Assembly: GCF_014638355.1 (NCBI RefSeq)
Contig: NZ_BMFK01000001.1
Coordinates: 1,999,160-2,063,159, forward strand
DNA: 64,000 bases
Direction of reading: 5' to 3'
From: Priestia taiwanensis
GTDB taxonomy: Bacteria; Bacillota; Bacilli; Bacillales; Bacillaceae_G
The notes beneath the pieces were generated by a model, which did no database searches, was not told the DNA's origin, and saw only the letters and a list, made by a program, of their open reading frames with translations. The position numbers and the translations under genes were made by a program. Positions 1 through 9,042 of this stretch are shown one piece after another. Numbering within the stretch: position 1 is the first letter of the stretch; each line of letters opens with the position of its first letter.

Positions 1-421
1 GTATGGAAACGCTATCATTTTCTCCTCTTTGACTTTCCGAGAATACGTGTAGCATCTCGTTGTTATAAAAGACTACTTCCTCCTCGTCTCTGTATACTTC
101 CGAAATAACATTATTATCAACTGTATGCACATGCAAGATACACATTGCATCTGTCTCCCTATAAATGGTCGAATGAATAACTGTATCGACAGGTGGCTTC
201 ACGTCGCTTTCAAATACTTTCTCTCCACACTCATTCACAATTGTGAACTCTTCCTCACATCTCTTGCGCTTATCCGTTCCCTCTGTTGTAATGAGAAAAA
301 GAAGTGGATCTTCTGCAATCTTCGCAGACATACTACCGCTTGCACCTAAACACCAGTCTCTCATTGATAACTCACGCTTCACACTTACTAATTGTTTCCA
401 CTTACTCAAAAAAAGGTTCAC
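1..421 (-). CDS. mtnB: Methylthioribulose-1-phosphate dehydratase, 5' part only
   Basis: This is a class II aldolase-like enzyme of the methionine salvage pathway. It dehydrates methylthioribulose-1-phosphate in the cytosol. The first 140 codons lie in the window and the gene runs off the left edge. The start is a GTG at 419-421 preceded by GGGGGTG, and its N-terminus aligns in length with remembered B. cereus MtnB. The zinc-ligand motif LHVHTVDNN is present. The usual TSGNIS phosphate-binding loop reads ASGSMS, so a normally conserved Asn is Ser. No mtnW or mtnX lies just upstream, although mtnB is usually downstream of them; here it has about 180 bp of its own upstream DNA. It could be a diverged paralogue. 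The family call is fairly sure, full activity is not. Confidence 0.72.
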   Translation of the reverse strand, partial: MNLFLSKWKQLVSVKRELSMRDWCLGASGSMSAKIAEDPLLFLITTEGTDKRKRCEEEFTIVNECGEKVFESDVKPPVDTVIHSTIYRETDAMCILHVHTVDNNVISEVYRDEEEVVFYNNEMLHVFSESQRGENDSVSI

Positions 422-599
422 TGTCTTCACCCCCGCATAGTTTGTTGTTATCCATACATGTATTTCTACATGGGTTTTAATTTTTTGATAATTCTTAAAA
501 TTTAATTGAATTATCACATGCGGAGATATTTTTGTCAACACGATTTCACAAAGTTAGACGCTAATTCTTTCCTCTATATTTAGACATTTTTCACGCCCA

Positions 600-638
600 A
601 AAGCACCTTTTGTAGAAAAATTCTACAAAAGGTGCTTT
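600..638. terminator. Bidirectional terminator hairpin
   Basis: A perfect inverted repeat (AAAGCACCTTTTGTAGAA with its complement) has A and T tracts on both sides. It lies downstream of the small ORF at 643-768 on the minus strand. Confidence 0.75.
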
Positions 639-642
639 CCTT

Positions 643-768
643 CTATCCACTTACCGATGTTCCCATTTGATGCAACATCTCATCTCGTTCTATTTCATTA
701 ATAATGTGTAACTTATATAATAACATGACATATATATACAACTTATTCATAGACCGCACAGACCTCAT
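643..768 (-). CDS. Possible 41-aa small protein
   Basis: I do not recognise this ORF. It starts at an ATG at 766-768 with AAGGGG just upstream and encodes MRSVRSMNKLYIYVMLLYKL followed by a charged tail with INEIERDEML. It ends a few bases before a strong terminator. A longer version starting at 843 has no ribosome binding site. The middle is hydrophobic/aromatic and the C-terminal half acidic. It could be a real small protein or chance; the terminator and SD are the only support. Confidence 0.35.
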   Translation of the reverse strand: MRSVRSMNKLYIYVMLLYKLHIINEIERDEMLHQMGTSVSG

Positions 769-949
769 AATGTCCCCTTCTTTCCTACACACAACTTTTT
801 TTCTGTTAGTAAATAGTATGACGCACATGCAAATTTGATACATGCTAGGAAAAATAATTGCGGCACAATGTATAAACAGAGGGATTATATCGGCTATAAT
901 AAAAATGAAGTATTGTCATTTTTAAGAAGAAAAAGAGGTAAAAATCACC

Positions 950-2707
950 ATGAATGTAGTATTTAGCACATTAAATGCAAAGTATATTCACACGAACTTA
1001 GCGATTCGCTACTTGAAAGCATATGCACAACCAGAATACGAAATTGAGTTAGCTGAGTATACAATTAAAGATCCAGCAATTAATATCGTCACCGACCTAT
1101 ACCGTCGCAAACCAGACGTAGTCGGATTTAGTTGCTATATTTGGAACATCGAAGAGACAATTCAAGTTATCAGCATGTTAAAGAAAATTAACCCAAACCT
1201 AATCATCGTTATTGGCGGACCAGAAGTAAGCTACGATGTACGTGACTGGTTAGATCGCATTCCAGAAGTAGACTTCATCATTGTTGGTGAAGGGGAAATC
1301 TCCGTAAAGAACTTACTTACTGCAATCGATGGCGACCAAAACTATGAGAAAGTAGATGGCATCGCCTTCAAGAAAGACGATACCTATATCATTAACCCAC
1401 AGCGTGGGAAACTAGATTTAAATTCGATTCCGTCACCATATCGTTTCAAAGAAGACATTCCACACTTAGGAAAGCGTGTGACGTATATTGAAACAAGCCG
1501 TGGTTGCCCGTTCAATTGCCAATTCTGCTTATCATCTATTGAAGTTGGCGTTCGTTACTTCAACCGTGAACGTATTAAAGATGATATTCGCTACTTAATG
1601 GCAAACGGCGCACGCGTCATCAAATTCGTCGACCGTACGTTCAATATTAGTCGTAGTTACGCAATGGACATGTTCCAATTCTTAATCGATGAGCACTTAC
1701 CGGGAACAGTATTCCAGTTCGAAATTACTGCCGATATTATGCGCCCAGAAGTTATTCAATTCTTAAATGATAACGCGCCAGAAGGACTATTCCGATTCGA
1801 AATCGGTGTGCAATCAACGAATGATGCAACAAATGAATTAGTTCAACGTCGTCAAAACTTCGAGAAGTTAACACGTACCGTAACGATGGTTAAAGACGGT
1901 GGTAAAATTGCTCAGCATTTAGACTTAATTGCTGGACTTCCAGAAGAAGACTACAACTCATTCAAACAAACATTCAATGATGTGTTTGCCCTTCGTCCAG
2001 AAGAGTTGCAACTAGGATTCTTAAAGATGTTACGCGGAACAGGCTTGCGTCTACGCGCGGCAGATCACCAATATGTATATATGGACCACTCACCGTATGA
2101 AATCTTAAAGAACAACGTCTTAACGTTCGATGATATCGCTCGCATTAAAGAAGTAGAAGACGTACTAGAGAAGTATTGGAACGACCACCGTATGGACTTC
2201 ACAATTGAATATTTAGTAGATAACGTCTTCCCAACACCATTCGACTTCTTCCAAGACTTCGGTTCATTCTGGATGAATAAAGGCTGGGAGCGCATCGGTC
2301 ACCAATTAGAAGACTTATTTAGACGCCTACACGTATTCTTACGTGAACAAAATATTAAGAACTTAGATGTTGTTGAAGGCTTAATGAAAATTGACTACCT
2401 TCGCAACCAGAAGCACAAACCACGAAAGCCGTGGTGGGAGCAATCAATCGAAAAGGATACATTATCTCCTTACTACCGAGCGATTATCGAGAATCCACAC
2501 GTACTTGGCGACAGTTTTGCGGAGCAGCGCCTATCGGAGAAAGATGTGTACAAGCATACAATGCTAGACTTCTTACCATTTGACTACAACACATTCTTCA
2601 AAACAGGCGAAATCATTGCAACACCAACATTAATGCTCGCTTACTTCGATCCGAAAGAAGCCGTATGTAAGTTATATACAACACCACTTAGCGCATTAGC
2701 GTTCTAA
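950..2707 (+). CDS. B12-binding-domain radical SAM protein
   Basis: The 585-residue protein has an N-terminal cobalamin-binding-like domain (about 1-140, with IVIGGPEVS and VGEGE segments) followed by a radical SAM domain. The cluster motif is C186xxxC190xxC193 in RGCPFNCQFC. A DUF4080-type region follows. Such proteins belong to the BchE-like class and probably do methyl transfer or carbon skeleton chemistry using a 4Fe-4S cluster, SAM and B12; the substrate is unknown. The ATG at 950 follows AAGAGGT. It is monocistronic, with a terminator directly after the stop. Confidence is high in the domain call and low in any specific reaction. Confidence 0.9.
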   Translation: MNVVFSTLNAKYIHTNLAIRYLKAYAQPEYEIELAEYTIKDPAINIVTDLYRRKPDVVGFSCYIWNIEETIQVISMLKKINPNLIIVIGGPEVSYDVRDWLDRIPEVDFIIVGEGEISVKNLLTAIDGDQNYEKVDGIAFKKDDTYIINPQRGKLDLNSIPSPYRFKEDIPHLGKRVTYIETSRGCPFNCQFCLSSIEVGVRYFNRERIKDDIRYLMANGARVIKFVDRTFNISRSYAMDMFQFLIDEHLPGTVFQFEITADIMRPEVIQFLNDNAPEGLFRFEIGVQSTNDATNELVQRRQNFEKLTRTVTMVKDGGKIAQHLDLIAGLPEEDYNSFKQTFNDVFALRPEELQLGFLKMLRGTGLRLRAADHQYVYMDHSPYEILKNNVLTFDDIARIKEVEDVLEKYWNDHRMDFTIEYLVDNVFPTPFDFFQDFGSFWMNKGWERIGHQLEDLFRRLHVFLREQNIKNLDVVEGLMKIDYLRNQKHKPRKPWWEQSIEKDTLSPYYRAIIENPHVLGDSFAEQRLSEKDVYKHTMLDFLPFDYNTFFKTGEIIATPTLMLAYFDPKEAVCKLYTTPLSALAF

Positions 2708-2710
2708 AAA

Positions 2711-2740
2711 AACAGAGGCCTTTTATAGGTCTCTGTTTTT
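2711..2740 (+). terminator. Rho-independent terminator of the radical SAM gene
   Basis: The hairpin AACAGAGGCC...GGTCTCTGTT ends in a T run, a few bases after the stop. Confidence 0.85.
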
Positions 2741-2862
2741 CCATGTAGTAATAAGCATTCTTTCAAAAAGATTCCTTTCTACCACAATACAACAAACAAA
2801 CTGACATACCACCTAGTCTCTGCTATGATAGAAAAGAAAATGGGAAAATAAGGAGGTTTATT

Positions 2863-3114
2863 ATGAATAAAAAAATGATGTTTAGCCTTTGTTTCGCAGG
2901 ATTACTTGCCCTTCCAGTTAACACTGCTTTCAGTGAAGATCGTTCTATCACCGTAACAAAAGAAGAACAAACTATTCGCGAAAGCATACAAATAGCAGGT
3001 CAAGACACTTCTATCACAATCACAGCTGAGGAACAAACGACGATTGAGAACTCATCTATCAAAAAAGGTGTTTTCCAACAAAATAACGGGACAAGCTTCT
3101 TATTCAGCAAATAA
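2863..3114 (+). CDS. Small secreted protein with internal repeat
   Basis: The protein has 83 residues. The N-terminus MNKKMMFSLCFAGLLALPVN is a typical signal peptide, probably cut after the NTAFS region, leaving about 60 exported residues. The mature part contains a duplicated unit (SITVTKEEQTIRESI and SITITAEEQTTIENSSI). It has no cysteine after the signal, so it is not a lipoprotein. The SD AAGGAGG is ideal and a terminator follows, so it is a single-gene unit. The function is unknown. Confidence 0.75.
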   Translation: MNKKMMFSLCFAGLLALPVNTAFSEDRSITVTKEEQTIRESIQIAGQDTSITITAEEQTTIENSSIKKGVFQQNNGTSFLFSK

Positions 3115-3117
3115 GAC

Positions 3118-3147
3118 AAAAAGGATAGAGCACGCTCTATCCTTTTT
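3118..3147. terminator. Terminator between convergent small genes
   Basis: AAAAAGGATAGAG-cacg-CTCTATCCTTTTT is symmetric and can serve both strands. It overlaps the last codons of the minus-strand small gene at 3137-3292. Confidence 0.85.
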
Positions 3148-3292
3148 GTTTGCCTTGTTTACTATTACGGTTCGCTGCTTTCGCTACGTCTTCTACGTCA
3201 TATTGTGCCGCAAATTCCGTATCGGGTAAGCTTTCTTTCGGTGTCTTATTGTTGTTCGCTGCCGCATTATGTTTCACTTTACGCTTCATCAT
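3137..3292 (-). CDS. 51-aa small, possibly spore-associated protein
   Basis: The start is ATG ATG at 3287-3292 with AAGGAG six bases upstream. The product is hydrophilic, with a Lys/Asn-rich N-terminus (MMKRKVKHNAAANNNK), a central DTEFAAQYDVEDV segment and a Lys/Gln-rich end. The TEFA segment and the composition recall gamma-type small acid-soluble spore proteins, but the resemblance is weak and I do not assign the family. It is convergent with the preceding secreted gene, and its 3' end lies in their shared terminator. Confidence 0.6.
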   Translation of the reverse strand: MMKRKVKHNAAANNNKTPKESLPDTEFAAQYDVEDVAKAANRNSKQGKQKG

Positions 3293-3356
3293 TATCAACT
3301 CCTTCGTGTGTAGTATGCTGCAAAGGTCGGCATACTATGAAAAAAGGAGACAGACC

Positions 3357-3695
3357 ATGACGAAAAAAAATGAAAACATCGATTCACCGATTCTCGATGA
3401 AACCCTTCCCCACCAAATTGACTTCCCTTCTTACAAAGGAACGGGAAAGAAAATGGAACCACCATTTGTAAACAAACACGGTGTCGTCATCGGTGACAGC
3501 AAATATAATTCTCCCAATTCTCCACTGAATCATTGGAGTGATGAAGTGGACCCAGCTATTATGGCTGGTGATGAATGGGTTCATCCAACAAATGACATTG
3601 GCTGGATTACGCCAGAGAACCAAGAACTTTTACAAAAAGATACTGTCGATACACAAAATATCTTTACACACCCACAACGTGGCATTAACGATTAA
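3357..3695 (+). CDS. DUF3905-type protein
   Basis: The ATG at 3357 has AAAAGGAGA seven bases upstream. The longer in-frame extension upstream has no ribosome binding site and is probably not translated. The 112-residue product is soluble and polar, rich in Asn, Pro and Trp, with an HWSDEVDPAIMAGDEWVHPTN-like core. I recognise it as a Bacillus family of unknown function (DUF3905). No membrane segment or catalytic motif is visible. It is divergent from the small gene at 3137-3292 and ends at a terminator shared with the Trk/Ktr gene. Confidence 0.7.
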   Translation: MTKKNENIDSPILDETLPHQIDFPSYKGTGKKMEPPFVNKHGVVIGDSKYNSPNSPLNHWSDEVDPAIMAGDEWVHPTNDIGWITPENQELLQKDTVDTQNIFTHPQRGIND

Positions 3696-3702
3696 CAACT
3701 AT

Positions 3703-3741
3703 AAAAAAGGCTGCCTCATCAACACGAGGACAGCCTTTTTT
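3703..3741. terminator. Bidirectional terminator
   Basis: The hairpin AAGGCTGCCTC...GAGGACAGCC has A and T tracts on its two sides, between convergent genes. Confidence 0.85.
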
Positions 3742-3750
3742 CACGAGCAA

Positions 3751-5112
3751 TTATCCAATAATAACGCGCTCTTTTGGATAACGATACTTCACTTTTCGCT
3801 CTTCCTTACTTAATAAGAAAATAAATGTCATAATACCGATGCGACCAATGAACATTAAGACCATTAAGACACATTTTCCAACTGCACTTAGCTCAGGCGT
3901 AATTCCTAATGAAAGCCCAGTTGTTCCAAACGCCGAACACACTTCAACAATCAATTCCATGATCGAAAACGGCTCAGTAATGGTTAAAATAAATAGGGAT
4001 GTGAAACAAAGAATGAATCCCATCATCGTAACAACAAGAGACTTTAAAATATCTTCTTCATGCAACTCACGTTTAAAAACTTTTACTGTACGGTTACGCT
4101 TCGCAAAGTTATACAGGAATAAAATATTTAACGCAATTGTCGTCGTTCGAATACCACCACCAACTGAGCTTGGTGATGCCCCGATAAACATTAAAATACT
4201 AATGATAAGCAACGTAGGAGTCGAGAACTCATGAATATCCATTGTACTCAATCCACTACTTTTCGTTGTAACGGATTGGAATAGCGAATAGAAGAACATC
4301 TCATGCCACGCTTTATCTTTAAAGAAATGATTAAACTCCAATAAAAGAGTCGATAAAAATCCGAAAATAACTAAGATGAAGAAAATCGACGTCGTTAATT
4401 TCGTATAAAGCGAGAATTGATACGCTCTCTTCCCTCTATGTGCACAAAAAGCACGAATTTCAACTAATACTGGGAAACCGATTGCCCCAAGAATAACTTG
4501 TAGCATAATAACACTCTGCACGAAATAATCATCTTTAAACGGCATCATCGAAGACCCCGTAATATCAAAACCCGCATTCGTCGTCGCACTAATTGATGCG
4601 AACGTACTATGATAGAACGCTTCTTGCCATGTGCTGTAATAACTCATAAAGTGGAAACCAAGAACAAGAATACCGATTATCTCAATCGAAATAATAATGA
4701 TGATGATTTGGCGCATTAAGTTAACAAGACCACTTAAACCTGTTTGATTCTGGTCCGCCATAATTAATTGACGCTCTTTTAATCCTATCTTTCGCTTTGT
4801 TACTAACCATAAAAAGGTTCCCATCGTCATAATACCAACGCCACCAAATTGGAAAGCAAGTACTAAGATTGCGATTCCATATTCATTAAATGAATCAGCA
4901 ATTGGAATGACGGTTAGCCCGGTTACACTAATTGCACTCACCGCTGTGAATAAAATATCTAGGAAAGATAAATCGATACCTTCCTTATGTACTGCAGGGA
5001 TGCTTAGCAACATAACAGATATTGCTACCGCTATTAAATAAAATAGGACAATAAGCTGTACGGTCGTTAAGACTTTCACTTTTTCTTTCATCTTTTTTTT
5101 CACATTTTTCAC
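3751..5112 (-). CDS. TrkH/KtrB-family potassium uptake subunit
   Basis: This membrane protein of about 450 residues has the four pore-loop repeats of the Trk/Ktr/HKT family. Filter glycines are seen in SVTGLT, ATTNAGFD, TKSSGLST and FGTTGLSLG. It would be the ion-conducting part of a K+ (Na+-dependent) uptake system, normally gated by a cytosolic RCK protein (KtrA/KtrC). No such gene lies nearby, so it is KtrD-like or shares a partner elsewhere. The annotated start is a GTG at 5110-5112; the in-frame ATG a few codons later (MKEKVKVL) is an alternative. A paralogue lies at 13415-14737. Confidence 0.85.
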   Translation of the reverse strand: MKNVKKKMKEKVKVLTTVQLIVLFYLIAVAISVMLLSIPAVHKEGIDLSFLDILFTAVSAISVTGLTVIPIADSFNEYGIAILVLAFQFGGVGIMTMGTFLWLVTKRKIGLKERQLIMADQNQTGLSGLVNLMRQIIIIIISIEIIGILVLGFHFMSYYSTWQEAFYHSTFASISATTNAGFDITGSSMMPFKDDYFVQSVIMLQVILGAIGFPVLVEIRAFCAHRGKRAYQFSLYTKLTTSIFFILVIFGFLSTLLLEFNHFFKDKAWHEMFFYSLFQSVTTKSSGLSTMDIHEFSTPTLLIISILMFIGASPSSVGGGIRTTTIALNILFLYNFAKRNRTVKVFKRELHEEDILKSLVVTMMGFILCFTSLFILTITEPFSIMELIVEVCSAFGTTGLSLGITPELSAVGKCVLMVLMFIGRIGIMTFIFLLSKEERKVKYRYPKERVIIG

Positions 5113-5184
5113 CCAAACTTTTCATACCTCTTACACAAAAAACACAATACATCCATTGTACATAACTTCCAACAAAATGTCACA

Positions 5185-6390
5185 TTACCTTCTCATTGTG
5201 CTCAAAAAGAGGTCTGCGTGTGGATGAGTTCCTTTCGTAATTAAATCGCGAACAATTTGTGCAAAAAGGACGCTATAAATCGTCCCATTCCCACCATATC
5301 CGTATAGGAAATAACAATTTTCATACCCTTCATACTGCCCGATAATAGGCAAGCCGTCATGTGTGCTTCCAAACGTCGCACTCCAGTAAAATTCTGGCTC
5401 CACCTCATACGCTGGAAAAAGCATACGTAATTCGCTCATCAACTCATAACGCTTATGGATAAGCATGCTATCTCGCTTCTCTGGAATAATGGTCACTTCA
5501 TCTTTTCCCCCAATAACAATACGGTTATCAACTGTGGTGCGCATATACAAATACGGACGAGCCGTCTCCCATATTAAACACCGCTCATACCAACTGTCCA
5601 TATTTGAGATAGTATTCGTTACGACCGCGTATGAACTCGTTAACACAGCATTTTTATCCTTCACAATGTCTTGCCCTTCATATCCTGGTGCAAAGATTGC
5701 ATGCTTAGCTCGAATTTGTCGTTTCTCTTTCGTCCAAAAAACAAGCCCTTCTTCCGTTTGTATATGATGAACAATCTCTGTATTCCCGTATACACGTACA
5801 CCATGTTCCTTTGCTTTTCCGACCAATCCATGAACAAGTTTGAATGGATTTACTTCCGCATCCCCATGTGTATAAATTGCAGCTGACTTTGTGAACGGAA
5901 ACTTTGCACGAATATGATGATCTAACATATACTCGACCGCAAATCCATGCTTATGGAGCATCATATATTCTTCATGTAGTGCAGGGACATCCGCTTCTCT
6001 ACTTGCAACATATAAGCTACCTCTTCGTACAAAATCAGGGTAAACAGGAAGCGTTGCTGTTATCTCTCCTAATTGATCAACTGCTTGCTTACATAACGTA
6101 TAGAACCGCACCGCTTTTTCTTCTCCTAATGTATGAATGAAGGATGTTAGCGTCTTATCGTTGCAAAACTGTAACAAGCCTGTATTCGCACTCGTGCTCC
6201 CACCACCAATACCCCGCTTCTCTACTAGAACTGTAGAGATACCTGCTAAACCAAGAAAATATGCACAATGTGCCCCACATGCACCTCCGCCAATAATAAG
6301 CACATCACAACTAACATCCTCTTCCAGCGGTGGATACACCTTTTCTGCATATGTATGTGGCCAAAATAACTTCCCAGTGTGTAAGTTCAT
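5185..6390 (-). CDS. FAD-dependent amine/amino acid oxidase (DAO family)
   Basis: The protein has 401 residues. The dinucleotide-binding motif GGGACGAHCAYFLG near residue 35, the GGGSTSANTG loop and a C-terminal GYGGNGTIYS segment identify a DAO-type flavoenzyme of the GlpD/ThiO/DadA group. It probably oxidises a secondary amine or glycine-like substrate; the substrate is not predictable here. I chose the ATG at 6388-6390 (MNLHTGKLFWPH) because AGAAGGGG lies at suitable spacing. The upstream ATG at 6414 has no SD. It stands alone between terminators. Confidence 0.85.
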   Translation of the reverse strand: MNLHTGKLFWPHTYAEKVYPPLEEDVSCDVLIIGGGACGAHCAYFLGLAGISTVLVEKRGIGGGSTSANTGLLQFCNDKTLTSFIHTLGEEKAVRFYTLCKQAVDQLGEITATLPVYPDFVRRGSLYVASREADVPALHEEYMMLHKHGFAVEYMLDHHIRAKFPFTKSAAIYTHGDAEVNPFKLVHGLVGKAKEHGVRVYGNTEIVHHIQTEEGLVFWTKEKRQIRAKHAIFAPGYEGQDIVKDKNAVLTSSYAVVTNTISNMDSWYERCLIWETARPYLYMRTTVDNRIVIGGKDEVTIIPEKRDSMLIHKRYELMSELRMLFPAYEVEPEFYWSATFGSTHDGLPIIGQYEGYENCYFLYGYGGNGTIYSVLFAQIVRDLITKGTHPHADLFLSTMRR

Positions 6391-6458
6391 TCCGAAAAAA
6401 CCCCTTCTATTCATCTGTACAGTTAGTATGAGACAAAGGGTTCTTTTTCAACCGAAAA

Positions 6459-6489
6459 AAGCCGTCCATTCCGCATGAATGGACGGCTT
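6459..6489. terminator. Terminator after phaC
   Basis: AAGCCGTCCATT...AATGGACGGCTT. On the minus strand it is followed by TTTTTT, ending the phaRBC transcript just past the phaC stop. Confidence 0.85.
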
Positions 6490-6494
6490 AACGA

Positions 6495-7580
6495 TTATTT
6501 CGAACGCTCTTCTAACCACGTACCGATTGTTGGATACGTCAATTTCAGCGACGCACCACCGAACACAACAGATACGTGACCAGTTGGCAAACATACATAT
6601 TGCTTATCTTTACTTGAAATGTGTGGAAGCAATCCTTCTACTTGGCATGGCATCGCGATATGATCACGCTCAGCAGCAATATTAAGCACATTCGCTTTAA
6701 TATTCTTGAGATCTACACGACGACCACGAATCATAAGCTCACCTTTTACAAGCTTATTCTTATGATAAAACTCACGGATCCATTGACGATACGCCTCACC
6801 TGGGAACGGAATACCATCCGCTACCCACTTCTGCATAAGCTGCCAGCTCGTCACGAACTTTTGGTTATCCGAACGATCTAACAAGGACACATACGGGCCT
6901 GCAAAGTTCGTCAATGGCTTTAACATCTTGTTTCCGAAATCAATCATATCTGGCGGAATGTTCCCAAGCGTATCAACCGCCTTATCTAGATTGAAATATT
7001 CCTCTTTCAAAAATGAACCGTATAATCCTGTTTCTGAAAAATCAAACGGACTCGTCATAAAGATTAAGTTCTTAAGTGGCACCTCTGGATGAAGTGCTGC
7101 ATAAATAGACGTCAACGTTCCGCCCATGCAGTAGCCGAGCATCGAGAACTCTTCCGCTTGTGACTTCTTCAACATTTTCTTTACTGCTTTCGCAATGTAA
7201 TCTAAAACAAAGTCATCAAATTTCAGGTGACGGTCTTCAAGTCCCGGTGTACCCCAGTCTAATAAGTACACGTCAAACCCTTTATCCACTAGATACTCCA
7301 CAAGGCTATTGCCTGGTGTTAAATCTAAAATGTATGGCTTATTAATAAGCGCGTATACAAGCAAAATTGGTACAGGATGCACTTTCTCTTGCTTTGGCAC
7401 ATATCGATATAACTTCGTTTTATTCTTCGTCCATACTACTTCTTTTGGCGTTTGACCAACGAGTGGCTCTGCGTCTTTTAGCAACACTTCCGATGCACGT
7501 TTGTAACGATTCCACGCACTCTTCACACCTTCAGGCAACGTATCTAACTGACTTTCCCACTCTTTCAGTACATTCGTCAC
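6495..7580 (-). CDS. phaC: Class IV PHA synthase, catalytic subunit
   Basis: PhaC polymerises (R)-3-hydroxyacyl-CoA into polyhydroxybutyrate on the granule surface, working with PhaR. It is an alpha/beta-hydrolase with the lipase-like box GYCMGG. Starting from the GTG at 7578-7580, the nucleophile is Cys151, with Asp306 and His335, exactly the triad numbering described for Bacillus PhaC, and the length is 361 residues. That start has AGAGGAG eight bases upstream; the GTG at 7589 lies inside the SD itself. It is the last gene of phaR-phaB-phaC. Confidence 0.96.
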   Translation of the reverse strand: MTNVLKEWESQLDTLPEGVKSAWNRYKRASEVLLKDAEPLVGQTPKEVVWTKNKTKLYRYVPKQEKVHPVPILLVYALINKPYILDLTPGNSLVEYLVDKGFDVYLLDWGTPGLEDRHLKFDDFVLDYIAKAVKKMLKKSQAEEFSMLGYCMGGTLTSIYAALHPEVPLKNLIFMTSPFDFSETGLYGSFLKEEYFNLDKAVDTLGNIPPDMIDFGNKMLKPLTNFAGPYVSLLDRSDNQKFVTSWQLMQKWVADGIPFPGEAYRQWIREFYHKNKLVKGELMIRGRRVDLKNIKANVLNIAAERDHIAMPCQVEGLLPHISSKDKQYVCLPTGHVSVVFGGASLKLTYPTIGTWLEERSK

Positions 7581-7655
7581 GCTAGGCACTCCTCTCTCTT
7601 ACGCATGCTTTATTTGAATCTATACCCCACTATATGTAAAGAGCATATAGGTGTG

Positions 7656-8399
7656 TTACATGTATAATCCGCCATTAATATTTAATTGTTGCCCTGTAAT
7701 ATACTCTCCGTCACGGCATAAATACAGAACGCCTTTTGCGATTTCATCTACTGTACCGAAACGCTTCTTCGGAATTTTCGACACGATTTGTTCTTTCACG
7801 TTATCTGGAATTTCCGCTACCATATCTGTATAGATGAATCCTGGGCAAATTGCATTTACCGTTACATTTGTACGAGCTAACTCAAGCGCCAATGACTTCG
7901 TAAAGCCAACCATTCCTGCTTTCGCTGCTGAATAGTTCGTCTGTCCGAATCCACCCGCTTGACCAATAATCGAGGAAATAGAAATAACACGGCCATTATC
8001 AGACTCTAATAAGTGCGATAATGAAGCAGATGTCATGTTATAGACACTATTTAAATTCACATCAATAACACGGTCCCAGTCTTCTTTGCCTAGTTTCTTG
8101 AACGTACGGTCACGTGTAATACCAGCATTGTTCACGAGAATATCTAAGCGTCCATACTTCGCTACTGTTTCTTCTACTAGACGCTTTGCTTCTTCTACGA
8201 TTGAAACATCTGCTTGTACAGCAAGTGCATCATATCCTTGTTCTGTTAATGATTTCACTACTTCATCTGCTGCCGCAGCGCTACTGTTATAGTTAATTAC
8301 GACTTTTACGCCTTCTTTTGCTAATGATTCTGTAATCGCTTTTCCAATTCCTTTTGCGCCACCTGTAATAATTGCTACTTTTCCATCTAAGTGTGCCAT
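7656..8399 (-). CDS. phaB: Acetoacetyl-CoA reductase
   Basis: This short-chain dehydrogenase of 247 residues makes (R)-3-hydroxybutyryl-CoA from acetoacetyl-CoA using NADPH. It has the TGGAKGIGKAI cofactor loop, the NNAGITRD motif and the catalytic Ser...YSAAK. The ATG at 8397-8399 (MAHLDGKVAI) has AGGGGGAG at 8 bases; the ATG at 8405 is only two bases from it. It sits between phaR (about 24 bp gap) and phaC. FabG is the close homologue, but the operon position makes PhaB the better call. Confidence 0.95.
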   Translation of the reverse strand: MAHLDGKVAIITGGAKGIGKAITESLAKEGVKVVINYNSSAAAADEVVKSLTEQGYDALAVQADVSIVEEAKRLVEETVAKYGRLDILVNNAGITRDRTFKKLGKEDWDRVIDVNLNSVYNMTSASLSHLLESDNGRVISISSIIGQAGGFGQTNYSAAKAGMVGFTKSLALELARTNVTVNAICPGFIYTDMVAEIPDNVKEQIVSKIPKKRFGTVDEIAKGVLYLCRDGEYITGQQLNINGGLYM

Positions 8400-8423
8400 G
8401 TTCATTTCTCCCCCTATATTTTA

Positions 8424-8927
8424 TTATTTATCTTCTTTTTTTGATTTTGTTTGTTCTTGTGCGGATTGTGTAGGTATTTGTTGAGGTTGAACGTGTTGTA
8501 ATTTCTCTAGTAATTCTCCGTGTGCTTGCAGAGTGGAAGAGATTAGTTCGACCTTCCCGTCAACTGCTTTCACATCATTCTTTAGTCGTGTAAGACTGCT
8601 CTTCGTAATTCCAACTTGTCCAAGTTCGTCGAGCTTCTCTTCTATGAGCTCTTCTAGTGCGTCTACTTTTGCTTCTAAGTTGACGATTAATGAGGCAACG
8701 CTTGCAATGTCTTCTTTCGATGGGATATTCACTTTTTCTAAATAGCTTCTCGTCATATCTGTCATCATCTTCTGATGAAACAAATTCATCTCCAAGACGC
8801 TTCCCATCCATGCAGAATATTCTTCCTTATGGACAGCTTCATTCATTGCTTTCCCCCAGAACTTCTCTGTCTGGTCATACATTTCTTTCCACATTTTTAA
8901 CGGGTCTAATGTGTTATTATTCGACAT
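8424..8927 (-). CDS. phaR: Class IV PHA synthase, PhaR subunit
   Basis: PhaR is the non-catalytic partner required for class IV PhaC activity. The protein has 167 residues, begins MSNNNTLDPLKMWKEMYDQ, and has a long helical region ending in a Glu/Lys-rich coiled coil (about 85-145) and a polar Gln/Lys tail. The SD is GAGGGAGAAGG upstream of the ATG. It is the first gene of the leftward phaRBC operon, divergent from phaQ. Confidence 0.94.
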   Translation of the reverse strand: MSNNNTLDPLKMWKEMYDQTEKFWGKAMNEAVHKEEYSAWMGSVLEMNLFHQKMMTDMTRSYLEKVNIPSKEDIASVASLIVNLEAKVDALEELIEEKLDELGQVGITKSSLTRLKNDVKAVDGKVELISSTLQAHGELLEKLQHVQPQQIPTQSAQEQTKSKKEDK

Positions 8928-9015
8928 AGTTTCCTTCTCCCTCCTCCATAAATCGGTTCGTTCTTTTAGTTATTTTGGAAGTTTTTACCGAAATAACATG
9001 TATATTGTATCATAA

Positions 9016-9030
9016 ACAATTTGGAATTGT
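9016..9030. promoter_or_regulatory. Palindrome in the phaR-phaQ intergenic region
   Basis: ACAATT-TGG-AATTGT is a perfect 6-bp-arm palindrome. It lies next to the TACAAT-like -10 of phaR (minus strand, 9004-9009). It is a candidate operator for the local PadR-type repressor PhaQ or another regulator. Confidence 0.4.
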
Positions 9031-9042
9031 CTGATTTTTTAT

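Noticed and set aside
125-440. Two plus-strand ORFs at the left edge
   Set aside because: The minus strand encodes mtnB there with clear family motifs.
3150-3356. N-terminal extension of the DUF3905 gene
   Set aside because: It overlaps a better minus-strand small gene and has no SD; ATG 3357 has a strong one.
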